63,755 nucleotides of DNA from Bondarzewia mesenterica. Taxonomy: Eukaryota > Basidiomycota > Agaricomycetes > Russulales > Bondarzewiaceae. The DNA is taken from the NCBI GenBank assembly GCA_004802705.1, contig SGPL01000137.1, forward strand, positions 1-63,755, given 5' to 3'. A program made the position numbers and the translations under genes. The notes under the pieces are model-generated. The model made no database searches and had not been told where the DNA came from. It saw nothing but the letters and a program-made list of their open reading frames with translations. This document shows positions 50,401-63,755 of this stretch, in pieces; within the stretch, counting starts at the first letter, position 1; the number at the start of each line of letters is the position of its first letter.

Positions 50401-51872
50401 TTTAACTAGGTTTAATCACCTGAACTTATGAAATGGCTATAAATTGGATAAATGATGGTATAAAAGCAGAACAGAGAGTGTGATGTGATAAGCACCATAA
50501 TAAAGCTTAAATTATAGACTGCAAAAGTATACTTAATTAAAGCATATGGCAAAGTTACAACTAATAAATAAAATATTAAGAGCTGTCCCTACTATAACTT
50601 GCCTAATAAAAATAAAAAAGACCTCTAAAAATAAAGTGTAAAGTTAAATCAGGTTTTTTAGCCTTTCAGCATTGAACTAGTAAAAAAAAATCCTCATTTA
50701 AAAAACACAATTGCCTATTATAAGGTTATCTGACCTCAGCTTTTCTTCTTGAACTGATAGATTAATTACTCAACCTTTATAAATTAATAAAAATAAAAAT
50801 ACTTAAAAAAAGTTTAAATTTTTTTATAATATATAATAGAAATTAAAATTACCTATAATAAGAGTAGGCTTTAAATGATAGTTAAAATGAGACATTGGGT
50901 AAAAGAGGGGAAAATTTGACAAAATAAATAAAATTATTATTATTAGATAGCAGACATACTTATAAATTAACAGAAGAAAGAAAAAAATGCTATATTATAT
51001 TATTTGTCACAAGATGCCATGACTTAAGGACTTAAATATTGAATGTGCACTATATCAGCATGATCACAAAGTTTAAAATTAACTGCTAAACAAACTCAGC
51101 CTCTCACATTGAGGGAGGGGAACTGCTGAACAAAAAACCCAACCTCTAGCCTCGGACTAGCATCCCATTAGTGGATTAAAACTGAAAACCATCAGACTTG
51201 TTTAAAATTGAGGGGCCTTTAACAGGACCCCTGATAATAGGAGGGGAACCTAGATGAAATTTTTTGGATTTCTGGATATTTTTGTCTAGATCAAAATTTC
51301 GTGATTTTGGCTCTTTATGTCCAGATTTTTCACTAGGTTTGCACTAAGGCCATTTTTTGTCCAGAAAGAGCATATAGGTTCTAAAAAATCACCAAAAATC
51401 ATTAAAATATTCAAAAAAGCTTTTAAAGCTCTAAAATATTGGTATATAATTATAGAAGACACAAAAACAATATTGTGGTCAAGAATTGGCTCTAAAATGT
51501 ATACATGCTGAGTACCGATACCTATTCAGTCTGAGTTCAAGCCGTCATCATTGTTCACCACTGAGATCATTTCTTGAAAAGTTTTATAACCTCCTTTAGG
51601 TGCGCGGCATAGTGAATAGCATTTTTATAAGTTTTTATTAGTCAGTATCTATTGCAAAATCAAGCTAGGCATCTGAGCGATCACATTAGTGGACAACAGA
51701 ATGGGCAGGCTTGAGCAGGTGGCAGGTCATGCTTATATTGTTTGAATATATCTGACCCTAGCCCAAGGGGTGGCCAAAACTGTAATTCATGAAATGGACT
51801 CCCGTAACTGGCTATCAGAACCCCAGAACCAAAGTTGATGACCACTACCCCATAATAGGCAATTCTGGCAGA
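47441..51872. other. AT-rich stretch, no gene
   Basis: No gene is recognised. The part at about 47.99-48.11 kb resembles 2.44-2.59 kb. The frame 49066-49359 is hydrophobic and AT-driven. From about 51.1 kb the composition becomes less extreme as the sequence approaches the gene-rich half; the frame 51317-51511 shows no known domain. Confidence 0.5.
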
Positions 51873-52260
51873 NANNANANNNATANCTANNNATTNANNN
51901 NGANNNNNNNNNNNNNNNNNNNNNNNNNNNNNNNNNNNNNNNNNNNNNNNNNNNNNNNNNNNNNNNNNNNNNNNNNNNNNNNNNNNNNNNNNNNNNNNNN
52001 NNNNNNNNNNNNNNNNNNNNNNNNNNNNNNNNNNNNNNNNNNNNNNNNNNNNNNNNNNNNNNNNNNNNNNNNNNNNNNNNNNNNNNNNNNNNNNNNNNNN
52101 NNNNNNNNNNNNNNNNNNNNNNNNNNNNNNNNNNNNNNNNNNNNNNNNNNNNNNNNNNNNNNNNNNNNNNNNNNNNNNNNNNNNNNNNNNNNNNNNNNNN
52201 NNNNNNNNNNNNNNNNNNNNNNNNNNNNNNNNNNNNNNNNNNNNNNNNNNNNNNNNNNTN
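51873..52260. other. Assembly gap (run of N)
   Basis: An almost unbroken run of N with scattered called bases at its left edge. It lies at the junction between the repeat-rich and gene-rich halves. Confidence 0.98.
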
Positions 52261-52430
52261 CCTGTACCCTGACGAGAACAGGAATAAGATCAATTGAGAA
52301 AATCTGCAAATTTCTAATGTGCTTCGTGATTTTTCCGTTTTACGCTGTGAGGTCTAAGCTCCCCTATTAGAATATACAGTAGTATCTCAAACGCGAACTA
52401 CNCATTATTCGAAGACGCGATCGAACAAGG

Positions 52431-54111
52431 CTAATCATCTGCCTCATCCGCCAGGCTCAACCGCTGGTGGCACAGCTGCGCGACTACGCGCCCGTCAATC
52501 GGGATCGACTCGCCCTGGAAGCCCTCTGGGTATGCCACAGGCGGCGTATCGGGGCTCGTGAACACGCTGCCAATCAAATTGAATATGTTTCGTCAGTCTG
52601 ATGAAAATGCACGATAANGTGTGAAACGGTGTCGAACCTGTCGCCCCAGAACCCGTAATGCACCATCCCAAGCGCACGCGTGGTATATTCGTAGTCCTGC
52701 GCGAACCCGCCGGGGAAGAAGAACTCCATGACGGTAGAACGTGGAGATGGCTTCATCCACANCANTGATGTCAAGCCATTGCCGTGTACGCCCATCATAA
52801 TCTGTCCAGACAAACCGCGCAACTCAGNTTAGTGCANTGTCGAACTGNAAGGTCGAGCTTACCGTCGTCCTACCCGACAGCTGGAGCTGTTCCACTCTCG
52901 ACATTTTGTCCATGCTGACCACATTGACTTCATACCCATACGTATCCCTCAATTTGTAGAGCTCCTCTACCAGCCTCTCATGATCCTCCTTGATCAACAT
53001 CCTACGCCCCCACTCCTGCCTCGAGACATAAGTGATGACTGGCGTTCCNCTCGTCCCGGAACCCACGCTCGCATTCAAGCCCGACGCCTCGACCACGCTA
53101 TTGCGCACGGTGCTCCACCAGTTCGGGCTGCCCGGTAATACGAACGCCTCGCTGGCGGTACGCTGAGTCTGTCCAAAATTGTCGCCGTTGATCGCAGCCG
53201 CNCGGTCCGCGAATAGCACGCGGTCAAAGACGAACGGCGTGCCCATGGCCGCACGGTCGGCCCAATCGGCGGAGAATTCCATGGAGATAGCGGGGAATGT
53301 GGTACGGAGGACGTANTGGTTCATCAACGCATAGTCNCGCCAGTGGTCGGCATCAAGGTGGGTGAAGAGCATACGCCGCGGTGGAGGAAGGGAGGTGCGA
53401 CCCGTGGCGGGGATAAGGGGATCAAGAGCGGAGTAGGTGCGCCAGAAGCCAAAGAAGAGCTCCGCAGACCAATGGTAGTAGTGTGTGATGCTGTCGGCCA
53501 GTGAGAAAGGTAGGACGCAATAAAAGANTGACCGACGCACAATTGCCGTGGGTCGTTTGCCAGCCACTAGAGGGTCCTGTAAGTCACAATACAGTATGAA
53601 TCACACATGAGACTCACTGTGACACCCTCAATACGATTCGCGCCCGCCCCNAACAGTTTTCTTGCCTGCTCAGGAGAGATGACCCGCATATCATTGTCGG
53701 TCGGGAGACGCGCCTCGACCTCCTCCCGCGAATTTCCAATGTCAACACCAGTAGATGTTATGAACTTGAGCTCGGGAACGAGTTCCGGTTCGTTCGTGAC
53801 CAGATACACCGTTCCGTTGAGGACGTACATCCTGTCGAAGATGGTCCATCCTGCGAGCACAGTAAGANGCCTATCCCAACAACAGCAAACGCAGAGCACG
53901 CACCTGGAGNGTGGGCAACGATCTTAGTCTGCGGTACAGGGTCNGAATTCCATGCACTTCTGGAGGGCTCAGAGCGGACGGAGTCCTCTCCTACATCGGA
54001 CAGGGAACTAGGCNGTTTGGGAGGTCCAGAGCTTTTAAAGAAAGTAAGGAGGAAAGTGAGAAGCAAAGCAACTAGCACAAACTCGCGCTGAGTGGGAGCG
54101 AAGGTCCCCAT
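52431..54111 (-). CDS. GT61-family glycosyltransferase (DUF563/EOGT-like)
   Basis: Probably a Golgi or ER type II membrane enzyme that adds a sugar to glycoproteins or glycans; the acceptor is unknown. Five exons join in phase: 54111-53904, 53850-53618, 53576-52863, 52801-52638 and 52566-52431, giving about 484 residues. Introns of 41-71 nt have GT-AG ends. The start MGTFAPTQREF is followed by a hydrophobic anchor (about residues 12-26, VLVALLLTFLLTFF). The catalytic region includes FYCVLPFSLADSITHYYHW, TYVSRQEWGRRM, MGVHGNGLTS, MKPSPRSTVMEFFFPGGFA and, across the last intron, PPVAYPEGFQG, all typical of GT61. Scattered N bases leave single residues unknown. The next gene upstream on this strand is the lipase, whose stop is about 295 bp before this start. 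Confidence 0.88.
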
Positions 54112-54405
54112 CCGAGAGTCACGGTGGTCGTNGCAAACAAGTTGACCGTGACAAGCAGCAGACGTCGGTCGACAGGATTCATGACGTGACACAATGTGAC
54201 CCNGNGCACAANCCCGTCANCTCAAGAATCCAAACGNGTTCAATTACTACATAGCAAAGTGCAACCCCGCAAAATATCGAGTACAATATCGGCCCCGTAT
54301 CCGAGATNTAGAATACCCNAANTTCCNATAGAAAATCACATTAATACAGCTATAAAATAATGCGTCCATACAAGTCAACTTTTCAAGTGTCCANCGACTG
54401 GAGNG

Positions 54406-55904
54406 CTATTCTGACTTCATGTCAGTGGCAGACAACCCATCCTCACTTACAGCAGTNNTCAACCCCTCCCCGTTCCCATAACAATTGNCCTGCCACTTCT
54501 TCTTCTCCGGNGACTCGCANTGCTTGCTTAATGCCTCAAGCACATTCGGTATTACGTCNACATGCACGTTCGCCCCCCATAGCACATCAAGATGCTCGTA
54601 CCCATGCANGCGCTTCACATGGACCCTCCCCTCAGGCAGCTCCGNCTGCATCTTCTCAATATCTACCAGCGAGTCAGAGTCGCCNTAGAGTAGCACAATG
54701 CTCGTCGTGATATTTCGTGTCGGGAACTTGGCTGGCCTGTACCCCGAGACAGATCCGCGAGTCCGGAATGCGGGCGCATATACNTCGTCATCGTACATCA
54801 ANAATCGCGCGTTGCGCATGATCTGGAACCAGTGCACAACGGACTTGGTTGATGCGTACGAGTAGAGGTGAGCGTAGGCCGCGAGCTTTTGGGTGGGGGA
54901 GATGTTGCGGGAGCGCCAATTGAACAGGAAAGTGAGGGAGGTATCAATTGCACGGGAGAAAATGGGTGGGTAGAGGATACTCTGCCACATCACGGCAGAG
55001 GAGAGGATGGCTTTGCGACCAAATATGAGGAAAAGNAGAGTAGGTCTGTTCATGGTTGAGTCAAGCAAGAAGATATGAACGAAAAGGAGCAGACGCACGA
55101 TGTTTTCATGAGACCATCTACAATAGAAGCAGAAAGACCTGCCGGGCTCATGGTAGGTGCGAGCGCGATGAAAACATTGACTTTGTGGTTAAGCTGTGGA
55201 TGTATACTCAACGCAGCGAAAGCCTGTGCGGTCCCTTGGCTGAAGCCAACGTAGCTCAAGCTAGGCGCGCGCGTCACCCGCAAGATATACTCGATAGAGT
55301 CTGGGATATCGTGCCACGCGAAGTCATCTATACTGAAATCCCAAAACTTGGACGATGTGGGGTTGTGGAATAGAGACTTTTTGGAGTACTTGTTGCCGCG
55401 GTTGTTGCCAAGCCAGACATCGTAGCCGTGCTCCACGAGGACGAAAGGGAGCGCACGTTCCTCCGAGGTGAGGCAGACCCATACTTCGCTATTCATGAGA
55501 AGACCATGGTGAAGATAGACGACGGGCTTTCCGTTTGGCATGCCAGGGTCAGGGTCGCCTTGGCCTTTCCTGGTCGGAAGGCGGTGAACGCCCAACAGGT
55601 ACCCGTCCTTAGTCAGAACAAGGTGCTCTTCATGAGTATACCCAAAGATCTTGCAAAGCTCCTCAAAGTCCTCCGCATTGCGGATGAGATCGGCAAAACG
55701 ACGCTCTTCGGATCGTGATGCGGGTCCGCCTACAAAACGATGGAAGAGAAAGCGGGAGCGGTTATAGAACCAGATGATGACGGGTTTGGGTAGAAAGACG
55801 ATGATGATGTGGAGAAGGCTTTCAAGTGCGATGAAAAGAAAACCGAAGAAGAGGGCAACATACTCGTGCCAGGACAGCCTTCCAATGAAGGGTACGTGAG
55901 GCAT
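54406..55904 (-). CDS. Steryl ester hydrolase / acid-lipase-type alpha/beta hydrolase
   Basis: Likely cleaves sterol esters or acylglycerols at lipid droplets or membranes (Tgl1/Yeh1/Yeh2 and lysosomal acid lipase relatives). Exons 55904-55099 and 55045-54406 join in phase across a 53-nt GT-AG intron, giving 481 residues. I chose the ATG at 55904 (MPHVPFIGRLSWHEY): the longer frame opens only with TTG and has an upstream stop at 55983-55985. A membrane segment follows the start (about residues 12-40). The lipase N-terminal region has FGYTHEEHLVLTKDGYLLGV, then LHHGLLMNSEVW, the nucleophile elbow GFSQGT, the acid in GDSDSLVDI and the histidine in HGYEHLDVLWG, so the catalytic triad is complete. 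Several single N bases lie in exon 2. Confidence 0.9.
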
Positions 55905-56890
55905 TCTGGCGGCAGGGACAGCAATAGCAACAATGTTAACGATGAGAACGCCACTGACGACGAGAGACGAGTTCAAAGAGGTTCAAAAAACTCGGATGCG
56001 ACTTCAAAGGAGACGGCATGTGATCAGGGATCGACTGATCAGGTCACCTAATGAAATCACACCATTCGTAAAACACGCGACCCCACCCCTTGTAATGACT
56101 ATGATACAGGAAAAAGAAAAGAAATCTACGAAATTTAGTACTAGTCACTCCAAAGTCACTCTGCCCAAAGCAAGTATGGCGGTACGCGCGAATGTGCGTC
56201 TGGCAGCCTCTCCCGAGGTGCAGGCCTCCAATCATTGACAACGTGCGACGTCAGAAACGAGGAAATGGCGTTGGTAAAAGCCGTGGTGATGCAACTGGGC
56301 ACGCGAGCATGAACGAAATCCCCAGGACAGCACGCGATGCGGGAGGAGAAAGGTGACTCCGTCGAATGGCTGGAACGAGGTAACAATGTCGAGCAGCAAG
56401 CTGCAGCGAGCCTAAGGGTAGCGCGGCCTACCAGGGCCTACCGCGGCGAAACGATAAGAGAAGGAGACACCGGGAGTCGGGACGATTGCAACCGTCTGGC
56501 TACTAGGTTGTTGAAGATTGGCCCCACACCTGACTTGCGCAACGCTTTCATGATCCTTGCACATCGCTTTCACGATCGGTACGTCCCAGCTCTTCGTCGT
56601 ATTTCCTGTGGCTGCTCACAACCATTTCATTGACCACTGTGGGCTTGATCACCCTGTTCGTCTGCCCCATGATGCAATGAGATGCGAGCCATCATGCCGA
56701 ACTTGAGAAACATCCAAAATATCAGACTCAGAGACACATATCAGGAGGAGTAGTTGAATGATAATAGACAGATATCAACGAGGTGATGGGGAAGAAGGAA
56801 GCCGTCTACGACATAGCCGTAGCCACCATGCGTGTGGAACGCGTTCATAGTGATGGGTGCATGTCTAACACAAGAGCTCTGGGGAAGGGT
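55905..56890. other. Intergenic, upstream of the lipase
   Basis: Left part of the region between the divergent lipase and PEX1 genes. Open frames here (for example 55933-56238, 56337-56633) overlap others on both strands and show no domain. The lipase promoter should lie just right of 55.9 kb, but no clear TATA or CCAAT element was identified. A short block near 56.54-56.59 kb resembles 57.71-57.75 kb. Confidence 0.4.
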
Positions 56891-56900
56891 CCCTAGGCGG

Positions 56901-57020
56901 TCAAGAAGCCGGCAGGGCGTTGTGCGAGGGTGTTATAGAAATGATTTCTTCCTGGTGGGGCGGGAGTATGTCGGAGCCATGCGCGTCGGGGCCTCGGATG
57001 TTGTGATTGTCTCTGTCCAT
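56901..57020 (-). pseudogene. Short ORF copy 1, diverged duplicate (39 codons)
   Basis: The minus-strand frame begins MDRDNHNIRGPDAHG and contains EEIISITPS. It aligns with the frame at 58024-58203 (MD start, AH, EEII, then LPA), and the DNA similarity runs on both sides (56895-57032 against 58075-58215). Relative to copy 2 it has lost one base near 56.91 kb, which brings in an early stop. Product unknown; whether it was ever translated is uncertain. No CaaX end, signal peptide or domain is seen. Confidence 0.3.
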
Positions 57021-57032
57021 GTTAGAACAGTG

Positions 57033-58023
57033 CGGAAATACAGTCAACGCGAGTTTCGCAGTTTGCTAGAGTTTGCTGCGGGCCTGAGGCCTGAGCGCAG
57101 GCCTGAGCGCTGAGCCTAGCCCCGAAATAAGTTCACCTACGATCAACGTGTCGACAAAGAATCTACTGTAGATAGTGACAGAAACCTCCGTGATATCGAC
57201 TTTTGCGTATTATATCACAAATCCGCGTGCCGGGAGCATGGGCACCATAACTCCAGGATCCAATGGATGAGATAGCGAAGAAGTATGGCAGGTGTGACCA
57301 TGACGTACTTGGACATGATGGGCACGCAAGCATTCATATACAGCTTCGCATATTGTTCGGTCAATCAACAAAAGAAAAGTGTATTCACCCATCCCCCAAT
57401 ATTAAGACAACCGTCGGACAGGTGCCCCCGTCCGAGTAGACCAACGCGCATATACTGCTGACGACCACCCTTTCCGAGCACGCTACAGGGCTAACACACC
57501 TCCTGACATGCACTGATAAAAGTTCTCCGGGACACTCATGAATCCACAGTCACGTCGGTGAGTAGGTGGAGTCGGCGCTGGGTGTGCCAATGAAACAATT
57601 TCCTCTTCCACCTACAGAGTCCTTGAAGCAGTCTGGATCTGAGGGGCTGAGCACGCTCCTCGGCCGTGGCAGTGAGATGAAGGAGGATGACTTGCACATT
57701 GGGGATCCATCGCGCAACGCTTTCACGGTCCATCGGCGAGAACTCCTCACGCACTCCACGCCATCCCCGCCGATATTCTAATCGTCACTGCGGATAGTGA
57801 GGTGTTACGGAGGCGATTGAGGCAGGAAGAGGAGCATGCATTTCCTCCTTTTCCAATGTTGACCATCAAGTTGTCGACAAACTAGGCGGGAACAAACAGG
57901 TTCCCTCCATCTGCAGAGACGAGTGGAGACTCGGAGTTCAGCAGGCTGGAGGGGAGGGAACAAAGCTGTGCGCGACGTACCCGTGCCACCATCCATGGAC
58001 TCGTCGTTAGCCGTGGACCATGT
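57033..58023. other. Intergenic stretch between the two short ORF copies
   Basis: No gene is recognised. The minus-strand frames 57536-57754 and 57805-57996 lie downstream of copy 2 and may be further parts of the duplicated unit: the start of the first (MDRESVARWIP) resembles a DRESD block at about 56.57 kb downstream of copy 1. Splice-like GT and AG sites are present, but no convincing model joins them. Confidence 0.35.
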
Positions 58024-58203
58024 TCATTTTGAGGCATCCGCTCTCACGGCACCAGCCATGAGGAGGGGCCCCGGGGCGGTCAAGAGGGCCGGGAGGCCAT
58101 CGCGCAGCGAGGTTAGATAAATAATTTCTTCACAGCAGCGCGGGAGTGGGCTTGTGGAGACATGCGCGACTGAGCGCCGAAGGTGATGATAATGCATGTC
58201 CAT
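58024..58203 (-). CDS. Short ORF copy 2, hypothetical (59 aa)
   Basis: An ATG-to-stop frame of 59 codons beginning MDMHYHHLRRSVAHV and containing PRCCEEIIYLTSLRDGLPAL. Its only support is similarity to copy 1 about 1.18 kb away. Similarity continues past the stop, so the unit may be longer, spliced or non-coding. It lies about 470 bp from the divergent PEX1 start. Not recognised as any known family; a mating pheromone precursor was considered and is not supported, because there is no C-terminal CaaX. Confidence 0.3.
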   Translation of the reverse strand: MDMHYHHLRRSVAHVSTSPLPRCCEEIIYLTSLRDGLPALLTAPGPLLMAGAVRADASK

Positions 58204-58674
58204 TGCAGAACAGTGAGAGGAATGGCTGAGAGCGATGAACTTTCGCAGTTTAGGGGATGAAGGCAGTTAGAGGAAGGTAGCGTGAGCTCAAGGTTTATAT
58301 ACATTTTCGAATTGGCCAAAGCTAATTGAATCGGTCCAGTTTCAAGGACACAATGGGAGACAATGGGGCAGGAAGCATTGGCGCCAAGCGGGCAATGAGC
58401 CATCGCAAAAAGCTGACGGTGGCAACGCTCGCACATATTTAGCAGCGCGGGGGCCTTTGACGAGAGCTTACCAGCTTTGTTAGAATTTGCGTGAGTTACT
58501 TACTGCACATGACAATGGGAGAGAAAAAAAAAACATGGGGACCTGGAGAAACGACGAGTTGAGTTGCGACTTCGAGCGCTTCGGAGCCGGAGTGAATCAC
58601 ATGACATGGCGCGTCGGGCACCGTGAAACGCGCGCGCTCAGCGCTCAGCACGAACGCTCTCGCCAACGTCGACG

Positions 58675-63074
<4,400 letters not shown>

Positions 63075-63283
63075 ATGCGAAATGTAATGCGGGTGGATAT
63101 GCGAGTAGGTATATATATGTGTGTCATGTCATGTATGCTATGCTATGCTAATTCCAAACAACATGCGGTGCGAGATTCAATATACGGTAAAACCAGAGAG
63201 AACATCTATAAATAAAAGAAAGAAAGACAGCGAGCAACCATCCAAAGAGGCAAGGAAAGGAGGCAACGAGCCAGCCGCGCGCT

Positions 63284-63755
63284 TCACAGTTTCATGAGCC
63301 CCTTCATCGCATTCGCAATCGCAAAACTCGACTTCGCCATGACCTGCCGAGACTCCTTGGTGACCTCCGGCAACGCCTGCACCTCACTCAACCGATTCGC
63401 ATGGTCGCCGAGCTCCCGTAAAATGTCCGCGCCCTGCGGTGCGCTCGTCGGCGGGAGATTGTCATGACACACAGCGACGATGCTCGAGACGATCGTGATG
63501 ATCTGCGTCAAATGCTCGTTGAGCGTCGGCGAGGGCGTCGGGGAACGGACCCCGCTCAACACGCTCTGGATCGCGTAGACGATCGACTCGGTTTGGGCTT
63601 CCAGGTACGGCTGTTCAAAACATCGAATTCTCCGTTCGTCAGTCTGTCACTTGACTGATATGAAATGAAGCCGTGCGGTTTAGTTTACCTTGAGCTCCGT
63701 CCAAGCGTCCTCCACACCCTCCGCGACCGCCGAATCGTCGCTCGTCACCCCCCGC
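63284..63755 (-). CDS. Spa2-like polarisome protein, C-terminal part
   Basis: Spa2 is a scaffold of the polarisome that focuses actin assembly and MAPK components at growing hyphal tips. Only the C-terminus is in the window: exons 63755-63689 (open at the right edge) and 63610-63284, joined in phase across a 78-nt GT-AG intron. The joined sequence reads VEDAWTELK, then PYLEAQTESIVYAIQS, then LTQIITIVSSIVAVCHDNLP and SSFAIANAMKGLMKL at the stop. This helical tail resembles the C-terminal domain of fungal Spa2 and of GIT-family proteins. The N-terminal Spa2 homology repeats, which would settle the call, lie outside the window. Confidence 0.65.

Noticed and set aside
51787..52370. Long open frames on both strands across the N gap
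   Set aside because: They are open only because N codons are not counted as stops.
55905..55976. Longer N-terminus for the lipase (MNSSLVVSG...)
   Set aside because: The codon at 55976 is TTG and an in-frame stop lies at 55983-55985. The first ATG is at 55904 and gives the expected start of the family.
56901..58203. Mating pheromone precursor genes
   Set aside because: The short duplicated ORFs lack a C-terminal CaaX motif, and no pheromone receptor gene is nearby.
58113..58436. 107-codon minus-strand ORF
   Set aside because: No domain or homologue recognised, and it reads the duplicated block in a different frame from the one shared by both copies.

Overview
The window reads as a basidiomycete (Agaricomycetes-type) chromosome. 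Two grounds support this: short introns of about 41-95 nt interrupt every complete gene in the right-hand part, and the retroelements are Ty3/gypsy chromoviruses, an older Ty3/gypsy lineage and a Ty1/copia relic of types common in mushroom-forming fungi. It falls into two unlike halves that meet near 52.3 kb.

Positions 1 to about 51.9 kb are AT-rich, gene-free and full of decayed repeats. From the left there are a ~57-bp minisatellite (about 1.90-2.42 kb), an unassigned relic (3.8-9.9 kb), and Ty3 element A (9898-18778, minus strand) carrying a ~1-kb terminal-inverted-repeat insertion. A ~280-310 bp inverted repeat follows (18834-19500), then a copia integrase/RT relic (about 23.5-25.3 kb, plus strand). 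Last comes Ty3 element C (30781-47440, plus strand), whose integrase is split by the younger Ty3 element B (38608-46405, minus strand), flanked by a CTATA target duplication. A and B belong to one family with the order gag, pol (protease, RT, RNase H, integrase, chromodomain) and a third gag-like ORF with a zinc knuckle after pol. All elements are broken by stops, and the changes I can align are almost all C/T or G/A transitions with reciprocal TG/CA pairs, pointing to CpG-directed mutation (RIP-like or methylcytosine deamination). No working element is seen.

After an N gap (about 51.87-52.26 kb) the sequence becomes GC-richer and gene-dense. Four protein genes can be modelled: a GT61-family glycosyltransferase (minus, 5 exons), a steryl-ester-hydrolase-type lipase (minus, 2 exons), the peroxisomal AAA ATPase PEX1 (plus, 20 exons), and the C-terminal part of a Spa2-like polarisome protein (minus, running off the right end). 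A 2.6-kb stretch between the lipase and PEX1 holds two diverged copies of a short minus-strand ORF of unknown nature. The four genes are housekeeping or secretory-pathway functions with no evident common pathway. PEX1 and the Spa2-like gene converge; the glycosyltransferase and lipase lie in tandem on the minus strand.

The points most worth following up are the gag-like third ORF in the A/B retroelement family, the transition-only divergence of element B's LTRs, the TIR insertion with a tRNA-like core, the long inverted repeat, and the PEX1 gene model (two adjacent GC-AG introns and one apparent one-base frameshift).
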